The notes beneath the pieces were generated by a model. The model did not search any database, was not told the origin of the DNA, and was given only the letters and a program-made list of their open reading frames with translations. Shown piece by piece: positions 34,156-42,221 of a stretch of 64,000 nt of DNA (positions are counted from its first letter, which is position 1; each line of letters opens with the position of its first letter). Origin of the DNA: an uncultured Bacteroidota bacterium. GTDB taxonomy: Bacteria > Bacteroidota > Bacteroidia > Bacteroidales > UBA12481. A program made the position numbers and the translations under genes. The stretch is from assembly GCA_903851365.1 (NCBI GenBank), contig CAINOB010000014.1, positions 56,008 through 120,007 of the forward strand, given 5' to 3'.

Positions 34156-35089
34156 AATTGAAAATCTTATTGAGAATATTTTGTTTTTCTTCGGGATCAA
34201 CAGGCGGTCCGACAGGTATCCATTGAAGCGGCAGGTCCGATAGTTCAGGCAGCCGTATCAGCTTGACGTAATCCTTGCCGGTGGTCAGGATAATTGGTGG
34301 CGCCAGTGTTGCTCCTGACTGATCATTTGCAAGAAAGGATTGGTAAAGCCTGCGGATTTCTACGCCATCGGCGTGAGAATAGCTGTGATGATCGGCAAAC
34401 CTGAGGTGGTGAATCAATTGTCCGGTTTTCGATATCTCACTCACCAATCCTAGCGGATGGGCAATACCGGTTATCAGAAAAATCCTTGATCCGCTTTGGA
34501 CTGACTCAATGGTCGTTTTTCTTTTTGTCGCTACGATAAGATCGGCTCTTTTCAGGCCCGAAAGCGGTTCGCGACGAAGTCCCGCAGGTAGGAGCGGTTC
34601 ACTGCGCATCGGCCGGTTGAAATTATCCAGGACAATGGCAAATCCGGGCTTCACTTTGCGGTGCTGGAATCCGTCGTCCATCAGTATAACATCAGTTTTA
34701 CCGTATTTGTCAGATGCCAGATATTGTATTCCGCGCTTACGGTTGGTGTCGACAGCCATCGTCAGATCGGGCAATAGCAGCTTCATTTCCATCGGTTCAT
34801 CCCCAACAGTTTCAGGTGTTGATGCACTGTCGAGCAATTGAAATCCCCTGGTTTTCCGTCCATAACCGCGGCTGAGAATTGCTACTTTGTATTTAGACGA
34901 GAGTTCACGAGCTAACCAGACCACCGTCGGCGATTTTCCGGTTCCGCCAGCCAGGAGGTTTCCTACCACGATAACCGGTATTCCGGGAGAATAAGATTTT
35001 AATATCGACTTATCATACAGCAGATTGCGTATACCGGTAACTAAACCGAATATCCACGAAAAGGGCGTTAATATCAGCCTTGCTATCAA
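34127..35089 (-). CDS. lpxK: Tetraacyldisaccharide 4'-kinase
   Basis: The 320-residue protein has a short membrane-associated N-terminus (ILTPFSWIFGLVTGIRNLLYD), Walker A GNLLAGGTGKSPTVVWLAREL, LSRGYGRKTRGF, VGDEPMEMKLL and the DDGFQHRKV motif of LpxK. It phosphorylates the lipid A disaccharide at the 4' position on the inner face of the cytoplasmic membrane, completing the lipid IVA core. It overlaps sppA by four bases (ATGA-type) and the PNP gene by 29. Its presence confirms a lipid A-bearing outer membrane. Confidence 0.93.
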   Translation of the reverse strand: MIARLILTPFSWIFGLVTGIRNLLYDKSILKSYSPGIPVIVVGNLLAGGTGKSPTVVWLARELSSKYKVAILSRGYGRKTRGFQLLDSASTPETVGDEPMEMKLLLPDLTMAVDTNRKRGIQYLASDKYGKTDVILMDDGFQHRKVKPGFAIVLDNFNRPMRSEPLLPAGLRREPLSGLKRADLIVATKRKTTIESVQSGSRIFLITGIAHPLGLVSEISKTGQLIHHLRFADHHSYSHADGVEIRRLYQSFLANDQSGATLAPPIILTTGKDYVKLIRLPELSDLPLQWIPVGPPVDPEEKQNILNKIFNYVEKAHGKR

Positions 35090-36846
35090 TTTAGATCGAT
35101 TCTGAATGGCATTCTGGCCTGGATTTTACCCCCGGTCATGATATCCTTTATGTCACGGATAGCAGGAAATTCCTTTGCCAGGATACTTTCGGTTGGGGAG
35201 GAACCTCCACCGGTAATCTTAGCCAGGATTTCACTGATCGGATTCTTTAATACAGGAAGTTCCCTGATTTTCCAGTTTCTCAGGTGTGCTTCCGAGGCTG
35301 CCAATTCGATGGCTTTCTGGAGACCTCCGATCTCGTCGATCAGGCCCTTGTCTTTGGCAGTAACGCCCGCCCAGATGCGGCCCTGACCGATGGCATCTAC
35401 CTGTTCGGTGGTCATTTTCCGGGTTTTCGAAACATGCTCCAAAAAGTGGTTATACGTCTGGCTGAGCTGTGCATCGAACACTGCTTTTTCACCTTCAGTC
35501 ATCGGCCGGAACAGCGATCCTGTACCTGCCAGCTTATTGGTTTCCACGCCATCAAAGGTTATCCCGATTTTATCAGACAGAAGTTTCTGCATGTTAGGTA
35601 TCAGCCCGAAGGCGCCAATCGATCCGGTGAGTGAAGTATATCCTGCAACGATTTTTGTGCCCGGAGTTGCGATCCAGTATCCACCGGAGCCTGCCACGTC
35701 GCCCATCGATACAATAACCGGCTTGACTGCAGAGGTCAGTTCCACCTCGCGCCGTATGATTTCCGATGCCAGTGCGCTTCCTCCAGGCGAGTTGATCCGG
35801 AAAACGATAGCTTTGATTTTCGAATCCTTACGAGCTTTCGAAAATGTTTCGGCCAAACTGGTTCCTATGCTCTGACTGCCATTGGATTCCATCGCGATGG
35901 TTCCGGTTCCATAAATAATGGCAATACGATCGGGGGTATATTCTTTGGATTCGGGAGAAAGGGTTTTCGCATAATCCTGGATAGAAACCGTGCGAAGTTT
36001 TTCTGAGCCTCCCAGACCCGATTTCTTTAATAGGATATCATTCACCTGATCTTCATAAACCAGGCTGTCGACCAAATGGCATTTCAATGCGCCATCCGGT
36101 GTGCGTGCCACCCATTCATCAGCCAGCTTGTTAAGCTCAGCAACCGGAATTTTCCTGGTTTCACTGATTCCTGAAAGCATACGATCCCATACAGCATTCA
36201 GATAAGCCGAGGTTTGCTCCTTACTGTTTTCGCTCATCGACTCCAGTAAAAATGGCTCCACTGCGGATTTATACCGGCCTTCGCGGATTACCTGCACATC
36301 GACCCCGATTTTTTCAAGAGCCTTTTTAAAGAACATCACTTCGGAGCGGAGACCACGAAACTCGAGTGTGCCTTCAGGATTAAGATAAATATTGTCGGCC
36401 ACTGATGCGAGATAATAGCTTCCCTGCGAGTAGATTGATGAATAGGTTGTTACAAATTTTCCAGACTTTTTAAAAGCCAGCAAACTTTCACGGATCTCAT
36501 CAATAGTGGAGATTCCCGGGCCGCTGGTTCCTGTTTTTACCAGGATGCCCTTGATTAACGGGTCCTTGGATGCTTTATCCAGATTCTTGATTATGTCATA
36601 CAAACCCAGCGATGATTCGATCCCCATCGATTGATAATCAATCAATTCAAGTGGATTATCGATAGTCCGTTCGGTTACCCTCTGATCAAGATTCAGAACC
36701 AGAACACTGTTGGGTTTGATCTTTACATCAACCTCCTTCGAAGAGAGCAGGGCTGAAACGCTTCCCAGTCCGATGAGAAATATTACTACACCTGCGACAC
36801 AAATGGCCAGAAAACTGGCCAAAAAGTATTTAAAGAAGCCTTTCAT
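35086..36846 (-). CDS. sppA: Signal peptide peptidase SppA, long (67K) type
   Basis: The 586-residue protein has an N-terminal membrane anchor (FFKYLASFLAICVAGVVIFLIGLGSV, about residues 4-32) and two tandem ClpP-like domains, the long E. coli-type form. The catalytic Lys is in REGRYKSAVEPFL (first domain) and the Ser in MGDVAGSGGYWIATP (second domain), as in family S49. It degrades cleaved signal peptides in the membrane or periplasm. It begins the four-gene minus-strand unit and is served by a minus-strand -7 element at 36872-36879, with folK divergent. Confidence 0.93.
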   Translation of the reverse strand: MKGFFKYFLASFLAICVAGVVIFLIGLGSVSALLSSKEVDVKIKPNSVLVLNLDQRVTERTIDNPLELIDYQSMGIESSLGLYDIIKNLDKASKDPLIKGILVKTGTSGPGISTIDEIRESLLAFKKSGKFVTTYSSIYSQGSYYLASVADNIYLNPEGTLEFRGLRSEVMFFKKALEKIGVDVQVIREGRYKSAVEPFLLESMSENSKEQTSAYLNAVWDRMLSGISETRKIPVAELNKLADEWVARTPDGALKCHLVDSLVYEDQVNDILLKKSGLGGSEKLRTVSIQDYAKTLSPESKEYTPDRIAIIYGTGTIAMESNGSQSIGTSLAETFSKARKDSKIKAIVFRINSPGGSALASEIIRREVELTSAVKPVIVSMGDVAGSGGYWIATPGTKIVAGYTSLTGSIGAFGLIPNMQKLLSDKIGITFDGVETNKLAGTGSLFRPMTEGEKAVFDAQLSQTYNHFLEHVSKTRKMTTEQVDAIGQGRIWAGVTAKDKGLIDEIGGLQKAIELAASEAHLRNWKIRELPVLKNPISEILAKITGGGSSPTESILAKEFPAIRDIKDIMTGGKIQARMPFRIDLN

Positions 36847-36871
36847 TATAGATTGAATTAACTGTGAATTA

Positions 36872-36879
36872 CAAAAATA
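36872..36879 (-). promoter_or_regulatory. -7 element of the sppA operon promoter
   Basis: The minus strand reads TATTTTTG, matching TAnnTTTG, 25 bases upstream of the sppA ATG and back to back with the folK element at 36893-36900. Confidence 0.55.
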
Positions 36880-36892
36880 GGTTTTAAAGGGC

Positions 36893-36900
36893 TAATTTTG
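36893..36900 (+). promoter_or_regulatory. -7 element of the folK promoter
   Basis: TAATTTTG matches TAnnTTTG, 18 bases before the folK ATG. No good TTTG was seen at the -33 position. Confidence 0.5.
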
Positions 36901-36918
36901 CCGCTCGATTGAATTTTC

Positions 36919-37407
36919 ATGAAAGAACTTATTATCGGGCTTGGCAGTAACCTGGGCGATCGCCGGAAGAATATTGAAAATGCAGTTGCCCTCATCGAAG
37001 AAAGAGTAGGCGCAATAGCTGCGATTTCATCAATGGTGGAGACCGAACCCTGGGGTTTTGAATCGGGGAATTACTTTCTTAATTGCGCGATCCTGATCCG
37101 GGAGGAGTCCTCCGCGGCGGATGCATTGCCTCGCATCCTTGAGGTAATCAGAACTTTGCAGGCTGTTGAATCGGAGTTCGGGAGAATCAGGACCGGGGTG
37201 TATACCGATCGGACGATTGATCTGGATATCCTTTTTTATGGGGATGATATTATTAATGAACCGGGTTTGATTGTACCTCATCCGAAACTGCATGAGCGTG
37301 AATTTATCCTGGTTTCACTTTTGGAAATCTGCCCTGATAAAGTTCATCCAGTCTTGGGAAAGAGTATCAGGGAGCTTTGGAACCAACTTCCCGGGCGTCA
37401 GAAATGA
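36919..37407 (+). CDS. folK: 2-amino-4-hydroxy-6-hydroxymethyldihydropteridine pyrophosphokinase
   Basis: The 162-residue protein matches FolK in length and motifs: GLGSNLGDRRKNIENAV at the start, VETEPWGFESGNYFLNCA, ESEFGRIRTGVYTDRTIDLDILFYGD (catalytic Asp pair and Arg), and PHPKLHEREFILVSL. It transfers pyrophosphate from ATP to the pterin alcohol in folate synthesis. It is divergent from sppA and its 3' end overlaps the convergent upp gene by 10 bases, leaving no room for a separate terminator between them. Confidence 0.95.
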   Translation: MKELIIGLGSNLGDRRKNIENAVALIEERVGAIAAISSMVETEPWGFESGNYFLNCAILIREESSAADALPRILEVIRTLQAVESEFGRIRTGVYTDRTIDLDILFYGDDIINEPGLIVPHPKLHEREFILVSLLEICPDKVHPVLGKSIRELWNQLPGRQK

Positions 37408-38069
37408 TCAGCGCCATCGGTGGTCTTGCTGCCATAGGCGAGGTCTCCTGCATCTCCCAATCCGGGAACTATATAGGCTTTTGAGGTCAGCTCATCGTCA
37501 ATGGCTGTTACCCAGATGGTTGTCTTTTTCATCGGCAGGTTTTTCCGCAGGTATTCTATTCCTTCCTTGCTGGCAATCAACGCTGCAATATGCACATGAG
37601 TAGGAGTCCCTTTTTCAAGTAATGCTTTATAAGCCAGTAGAATGGAAGCTCCGGAGGCAATCATTGGATCGCAGAGGATCACCACTTTTTTATCCACTGA
37701 GGGCGATGATATATGTTCGAAACGGATATGAAAGGTGCCATCTTTTTCATAAACGCGATAGGCTGATATAAAAGCGTTTTCGGCCTGATCAAAGAAATTC
37801 AGGAATCCCTGGTGTATCGGCAACCCAGCACGAAGGATCGTGGCCAGAACGATCGGGTCCTTAGTGGTCTGGACAACTGCAGTTGCCAGCGGGGTGCGCA
37901 CTTCAACCGGATGATAATTCAGGGTTTTGCTGATTTCATAAGCCAGAACTTCGCCTACGCGTTCAAGATTTTTCCTGAACCTCATCGAGTCTTTCTGAAG
38001 CTTTTCGTCCCGGATCTCAACCATGAACTGGTTAAGAACAGAATTCTGATCGCCGAGATTATTAATCAT
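37398..38069 (-). CDS. upp: Uracil phosphoribosyltransferase
   Basis: The 223-residue protein has the UPRTase features: RKNLERVGEVLAYE, the PRPP-binding motif VILCDPMIASGASILLAYKAL, and the uracil-binding C-terminus WVTAIDDELTSKAYIVPGLGDAGDLAYG. It makes UMP from uracil and PRPP in pyrimidine salvage. The protein is slightly longer than the E. coli enzyme (208 residues) because of an N-terminal extension (MINNLGDQNSVLNQF) that is usual in Bacteroidota. It follows the acetyltransferase gene after 33 bases on the same strand. Confidence 0.94.
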   Translation of the reverse strand: MINNLGDQNSVLNQFMVEIRDEKLQKDSMRFRKNLERVGEVLAYEISKTLNYHPVEVRTPLATAVVQTTKDPIVLATILRAGLPIHQGFLNFFDQAENAFISAYRVYEKDGTFHIRFEHISSPSVDKKVVILCDPMIASGASILLAYKALLEKGTPTHVHIAALIASKEGIEYLRKNLPMKKTTIWVTAIDDELTSKAYIVPGLGDAGDLAYGSKTTDGADHF

Positions 38070-38102
38070 GATGTTTGGAATTGGGGCCTAAATTTACAAA
38101 AG

Positions 38103-39032
38103 TTATTTGATGCGTCGGTCGGCCCAGATATTTATTGGCCAGGGTAACCGATTAATTCTTAGTGAAGTATAAGTTCCCGGTTGAGCGCCAAAGCCTTTAT
38201 AGAATCGGGCAACTGATTCAATATCAGATCCTTCGAAATCAAGGGTAACCGGAAGTCCGGCATGGAGGTGTATATATCTGTCGATGAGGTAAAACATGGC
38301 CCGGGTTTCGCGACCTTCCTCATTCATGGCTGGAGCCAGGTAATAGTGGAACGACTTATCCTGTCCCATCAGTGAGGCAGCCAGCAAGTTACCGTGCCTG
38401 TTTCTGACTCCGCAAATCATTCCTGCGCTACGGTTAAGCATGGAAGTGATGAGGCGATGCAGCAAAACCTGGTTTTTTCTGATTGTCAGGATCTTTGCTC
38501 CTGCACTTTTGTCCTTGCTCAACAATTCGAGAAACTCCTGAATATTTATGTTGGTTCTGAAACGGAGTCCCTCCTTTGCTGCTTTAGTCAGGTTCCGGCG
38601 GGTATTCTCAGAAAAGCGCTCCTGAACCAGGGTATAGGCATAATTGAGATTTAAACGACAGGTAGTATGGTTTTCGACAGGAAATTGAAGACCAGGATGG
38701 CTTTGTTCATTCAGAGTTATCTCTATCAGCTTATAGGATTGCGGAATAGCCCCAATAAATTCATCTGCTTCTTCCGGTTTGAGTCGCTTCAGGCTAAATA
38801 TCCCTAGTTGCTGACTGAGCAGGGGCTGGAAAAGGTAATTGAATCCGAATTTATGCCTTGCTGTAAGGGGCATTATGCGGGTATAATCGCTGGTAATCAG
38901 AGCGTTCCAACCGGGGGATACTGCATCGAGGTACCATGATTGACCATAGAGTGTATTCCCGGGGGTATGAAGCACGGTCTGATCCCAACGATGCTTGTCT
39001 ATCTGCAGATGATCGAGATATTGTATCTCCAT
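38103..39032 (-). CDS. GNAT-fold acetyltransferase-like protein (FemAB/BioF2 type)
   Basis: About 309 residues. The layout resembles GNAT_6/FemAB-like proteins: YLDHLQIDKHRWDQTVLHTP, GQSWYLDAVSPGWNALI, FSENTRRNLTKAAKEG in the middle, GNLLAASLMGQDKSFHYYLAPAMNEEG, and LDFEGSDIESVARFYKGFGA at the end. Such proteins transfer acyl or aminoacyl groups to sugars or envelope precursors. ATG 39032 was chosen since it directly follows the deacetylase stop by ten bases and fits the family N-terminus; an in-frame ATG at 39149 would add 39 residues read from the deacetylase gene. The pairing with a polysaccharide deacetylase suggests an envelope glycan function. Confidence 0.75.
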   Translation of the reverse strand: MEIQYLDHLQIDKHRWDQTVLHTPGNTLYGQSWYLDAVSPGWNALITSDYTRIMPLTARHKFGFNYLFQPLLSQQLGIFSLKRLKPEEADEFIGAIPQSYKLIEITLNEQSHPGLQFPVENHTTCRLNLNYAYTLVQERFSENTRRNLTKAAKEGLRFRTNINIQEFLELLSKDKSAGAKILTIRKNQVLLHRLITSMLNRSAGMICGVRNRHGNLLAASLMGQDKSFHYYLAPAMNEEGRETRAMFYLIDRYIHLHAGLPVTLDFEGSDIESVARFYKGFGAQPGTYTSLRINRLPWPINIWADRRIK

Positions 39033-39042
39033 AATAATGAGA

Positions 39043-40359
39043 TCATTCCGTTTTAGCAATTGCGAGTAACTGGCGATACACTTCGCTCCATCCTGTCCAT
39101 TCCTTCCATTCGCTGAGCGATTCATTGTGCCATAAACTGATAAAGTCACCGTTCACATTTTTCACCTCTTGAACGATCCCTTTAATTTTCAGGATTGCCT
39201 GCTCAGGACTTAACTTCATATATTGCTGCAGGCTTGCATCCATAACCTGAAATGGGTGAATAAGGAGATCGGTGATTTTGTTTTCTTCGAGATCAAAGAA
39301 CCGGAACGGCGAAGCAATACCGGCCCTGAAACCTGCGGTATCTGCAAATCCCATGGAATAATCGTCGCGTATTCCGAGATGGGCGAGGGCGCGGTAAGTA
39401 TCGGGCAGGTGAACGCGCAGATAGTGCTGCCGGCTCCGGGTAATGGTATGCCCCAGAATCGCGCCCAGGCACTCAGCTTCCAGGCTGATGAGTGATGGAG
39501 ATGAGTTGGCTGCATAGGATGGATGGAGCCCGACGACATTTTCGAGTGCAATCCGGCGTATGAGATCCTGAAAATAGAAGTTCCCGGATGATATATTTTT
39601 GTCGTACCGGCCATGTGATGCAACCAGGAAAAACCAGATGGCATGCACTCCAATCTCAGAATGGAATTTGTTGATTAGCTCGTAGGTGTAATAAGGATCG
39701 GGCTGATTGTCGCGAAGGACCTGGAAGCGGAAATTTCTGGCTTCCATATTTTTGCGATCGTTCCATAATCCACCGATCGTTCTCCAGAAACCCTTATGAG
39801 CATAGGCCCAGGCATTGTCGATATCAATAGTTGGAATAAACTGATATTCAGGTTCTTTAAACGTCAGCGATTCGCCAAACCAGGATTTCAGCGTTTTTTT
39901 AAATTCGAGGATCCAAAGGTTGACGATCGGCCTTTCGATTATCCCGAGATGAAAAGCCAGACTTTCGGTCGATCGGAAGCGTTGGTGCTCATCGGGTTCA
40001 AACGGGAGGTACTCTTCGTATCGCGAAACAAAATAGAATATAGCGGAAAAGATATCAAACGGCAGAGTATCAGTGGATTTCCAATACGCGAAAATAGTTG
40101 GCAGATTCGCCCATTTTTTGCCTGGAATGAGCCTGGCTGATTGATCGCGGATATCGCGTTCAAATAGCATCCCTGATGCCTCAATAAAAGGAATTCCGCC
40201 AGCTTCCTTAAATGAATAATTAAGCCGGGGTCCGTCAGATTGAATTGCTTCGTCGAGGAAGGTCGTCAGGCGATAATCGATCCCAAGTAGCTGTTTGAAA
40301 ACAATATCAAGGGTCCAGGAAACTCTCGGATTTTCTTCGGGGCAATAAATCAACATCAT
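39043..40359 (-). CDS. Polysaccharide-deacetylase-like protein with DUF7033-type N-terminus
   Basis: The 438-residue protein has an N-terminal DUF7033-like domain (about residues 80-175; IFSAIFYFVSRYEEYLPFEPDEHQRFR) and a C-terminal NodB-like deacetylase fold (IPTIDIDNAWAYAHKGFW with the metal-type Asp pair, FFLVASHGRYD, VGLHPSYAANSSP with the His, ISLWHNESLSEWKEW). It lacks a signal peptide, so it probably acts in the cytosol or at its membrane face. This pair, deacetylase plus GNAT protein, is recurrent in Bacteroidota. The substrate is unknown; an envelope or capsule glycan is the plausible choice. Confidence 0.8.
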   Translation of the reverse strand: MMLIYCPEENPRVSWTLDIVFKQLLGIDYRLTTFLDEAIQSDGPRLNYSFKEAGGIPFIEASGMLFERDIRDQSARLIPGKKWANLPTIFAYWKSTDTLPFDIFSAIFYFVSRYEEYLPFEPDEHQRFRSTESLAFHLGIIERPIVNLWILEFKKTLKSWFGESLTFKEPEYQFIPTIDIDNAWAYAHKGFWRTIGGLWNDRKNMEARNFRFQVLRDNQPDPYYTYELINKFHSEIGVHAIWFFLVASHGRYDKNISSGNFYFQDLIRRIALENVVGLHPSYAANSSPSLISLEAECLGAILGHTITRSRQHYLRVHLPDTYRALAHLGIRDDYSMGFADTAGFRAGIASPFRFFDLEENKITDLLIHPFQVMDASLQQYMKLSPEQAILKIKGIVQEVKNVNGDFISLWHNESLSEWKEWTGWSEVYRQLLAIAKTE

Positions 40360-40411
40360 TAAATATAAAAAATATTTGTGAAGATAAGAAAATAAGTTGG
40401 CCCTGGGCGGG

Positions 40412-41110
40412 TTAGCCAGGCATCAGGTTGTCGTCGGCCATGCTCAGATATCCCTGGTCCGACAGGATCAGATGGTCGAGCAGAGACAGATCGAGCAAGA
40501 GGGCCGCTTCCTTGATTTTTTTGGTGATTTTCAGGTCTGCATCCGAGGGGGAGAGGTTACCTGATGGATGATTGTGAGCAATAATTAATCCGGAGGCCAG
40601 CTTTTCAACTGCCGCATTCAGGATCAGCCTGACATCGGTAACGGTTCCGGAGATACCTCCCTGACTTATGCGCACCTGGTCGATAATCTGGTTCGATCGG
40701 TTGAGCAGCAGGATCCAGAATTCTTCATGTTTAAGATCCGTGAGTACCCCATCGAGGAGTTTCCAGGCATCCTGACTGCATCGGATTTTTGGACGGATAG
40801 CCGGGATCGTCGCTTTTTTCCGCCGGGCCAGTTCGAAGCAGGCTTGAATGCGGATTGCTTTTGTTGGACCGATACCACTGATCTTAACCATTTCGGCGAG
40901 GGAAGATTTACTCAATAGATGAAGATCGTTGCCAGCCTGCTGAAGAACGAGCCGGGCCAGGTCGATGGCCGACTGTTTTCTTGTGCCTGTACTGATCAGG
41001 ATAGCTATAAGCTCTGCATTACTGAGGCTGCTCATTCCCTGGCGCAGGAATTTTTCGCGGGGCCTGTCTTCAACTGCCAGGTCGCGGATTCGAAAAACCG
41101 GATATTCCAT
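40412..41110 (-). CDS. radC: RadC-family JAB/MPN protein
   Basis: The 232-residue protein has an N-terminal UPF0758 region (RPREKFLRQGMSSLSNAELIAILISTGT), a helix-hairpin-helix (MVKISGIGPTKAIRIQACFELARR), and a C-terminal JAMM domain with the metal motif HNHPSGNLSPSDAD preceded by an active-site Glu region (EEFWILLLN). RadC was once assigned to DNA repair, but its function is not established. It stands alone between the deacetylase gene (52-base gap) and the rpsT terminator, transcribed on the same strand as both. Confidence 0.92.
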   Translation of the reverse strand: MEYPVFRIRDLAVEDRPREKFLRQGMSSLSNAELIAILISTGTRKQSAIDLARLVLQQAGNDLHLLSKSSLAEMVKISGIGPTKAIRIQACFELARRKKATIPAIRPKIRCSQDAWKLLDGVLTDLKHEEFWILLLNRSNQIIDQVRISQGGISGTVTDVRLILNAAVEKLASGLIIAHNHPSGNLSPSDADLKITKKIKEAALLLDLSLLDHLILSDQGYLSMADDNLMPG

Positions 41111-41170
41111 TTCCTTAATGTATTTGTTAAGGATATAGATGCAGAAAAGGAGGCGAAAAGGAAGAAAGTG

Positions 41171-41214
41171 TATAAAAAAATAGCTGACAGCCTTATGAAA
41201 AGCTGTCAGCTATT
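41171..41214 (-). terminator. rpsT/tRNA-Glu terminator
   Basis: A perfect 13-bp stem, AATAGCTGACAGC (41179-41191) with GCTGTCAGCTATT (41202-41214), has a 10-base loop and on the minus strand is followed by TTTTTTTATA. It lies about 20 bases after the rpsT stop. Confidence 0.9.
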
Positions 41215-41235
41215 AACCAGTTGGGGGAACAGTTC

Positions 41236-41487
41236 TTACAAACTATTCACATGTTTGGCAAGACCCGACTTAAGGTTCGAGGCCTTGTTGTCATGTATAA
41301 TATTCTTTTTGGCCAGTTTGTCCAGCATGGAAGAAACTTTCGGCAACATCTCAGCTGCTGCGGTTTTTTCGGTGAGGCTTCTCAGGCTCTTAATAGCGTT
41401 ACGAGTAGTTTTTGCAAAATACTTGTTATGCTCATTCCTTGTTTCCGTTTGACGGATGCGCTTTAAGGCCGACTTGTGATGTGCCAT
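41236..41487 (-). CDS. rpsT: 30S ribosomal protein S20
   Basis: The 83-residue basic protein (MAHHKSALKRIRQTETR, then AKTTRNAIKSLRS and MLDKLAKKNIIHDNKASNLKSGLAKHV) is S20, which binds 16S rRNA near the bottom of the 30S subunit. ATG 41487 was chosen because it gives the standard start; the open frame extends upstream through the tRNA-Glu gene, but that part is not protein coding. tRNA-Glu lies 23 bases upstream on the same strand with a single promoter before it, so tRNA and mRNA are probably cotranscribed and separated by tRNA processing. Confidence 0.96.
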   Translation of the reverse strand: MAHHKSALKRIRQTETRNEHNKYFAKTTRNAIKSLRSLTEKTAAAEMLPKVSSMLDKLAKKNIIHDNKASNLKSGLAKHVNSL

Positions 41488-41510
41488 TTTTTTTGATCTT
41501 AAATTTATCG

Positions 41511-41582
41511 TAGCCCGTAGGGGAATCGAACCCCTGCTACCAGAATGAAAATCTGACGTCCTAACCCCTAGACGAACGGGCC
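41511..41582 (-). tRNA. tRNA-Glu(TTC)
   Basis: On the minus strand a 72-base cloverleaf is seen: acceptor GGCCCGT/ACGGGCT with a G-U first pair, D-arm GTCT, anticodon arm TCAGA-TTTTCAT-TCTGG with anticodon TTC, T-arm AGGGG-TTCGATT-CCCCT and discriminator A. CCA is not encoded. rpsT follows 23 bases downstream. Confidence 0.95.
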
Positions 41583-41612
41583 AATATGTTCCCAGGTAAA
41601 AACTTGGGTCTG

Positions 41613-41642
41613 CAAAATTAAACAAAATAAATTTCCGTACAA
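41613..41642 (-). promoter_or_regulatory. Promoter of the tRNA-Glu/rpsT unit
   Basis: The minus strand carries TTG (41640-41642) and TAATTTTG (41613-41620) with a 19-base spacer, the Bacteroidota pattern. The start point would fall about 25 bases before tRNA-Glu. Confidence 0.65.
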
Positions 41643-41669
41643 CACCGGATGTGATTATTTTTACCATCA

Positions 41670-42221
41670 ATGGAAACACCCGATTTTTCTTCAGTCCTTT
41701 CCGACAGCAGCCGCTCGCTTGCAGACTATACTGCGGCTATGATAGGAACTGATGAGACGTTATTCAGGAAGGTTCTGGAGTTGGCCTATCAGCAAAAATC
41801 ACCAATAAGCATGCGGGCTGCAAGAGTTGCCGACTTTTGTTGTGAGCGTCATCCCGAATTGATCCGGCCCTACCTTGTGGACTTGGTGAAAAATCTGCCG
41901 GAGTTAAAAGATATGTCGGTTAAACGTGTTTTTATGCATATTTTGATCCGCCATTCGTGGGTGGAAGACGATGAGGCGATGGGAAGGCTGGTTGATACGC
42001 TGTTCAAATGGATGATGGACGACGCCCAGGCAGTGGCAATTAAAGTATATGCAATAGCCATTCTTGAGAACATAATTAAGGTTGTTCCCGACCTGAAAGG
42101 TGAAATGATCGTGGTGCTGGAAGAAGCTGTACCAAATTGGGAATCCTCGGCCCTGCAGTATAGAGGAAGAAAACTTATCAAACGGTTACGAAAGGGTAAA
42201 AGAACGCATGAAGTTGAATAA
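41670..42221 (+). CDS. HEAT-like helical repeat protein, unknown function
   Basis: The 183-residue protein is made of paired helices typical of HEAT/ARM repeats: MRAARVADFCCERHPELIRPYLVDLVKNL, SVKRVFMHILIRHSWVEDDEAMGRLVDTLFKWM, AVAIKVYAIAILENIIKVVPDLKGEMIVVLEE. It has no signal peptide or membrane segment and is presumably cytosolic and protein-binding. The last 14 bases overlap the DUF362 gene, so it is translationally coupled to the ferredoxin-type protein and, through that, to a methyltransferase. A -7-like element TATTTTTA (41656-41663) ends six bases before the ATG. Confidence 0.75.
   Translation: METPDFSSVLSDSSRSLADYTAAMIGTDETLFRKVLELAYQQKSPISMRAARVADFCCERHPELIRPYLVDLVKNLPELKDMSVKRVFMHILIRHSWVEDDEAMGRLVDTLFKWMMDDAQAVAIKVYAIAILENIIKVVPDLKGEMIVVLEEAVPNWESSALQYRGRKLIKRLRKGKRTHEVE

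Noticed and set aside
41488..41679. N-terminal extension of rpsT through the tRNA-Glu gene
   Set aside because: The frame is open by chance; S20 begins at ATG 41487 and the upstream part is tRNA.
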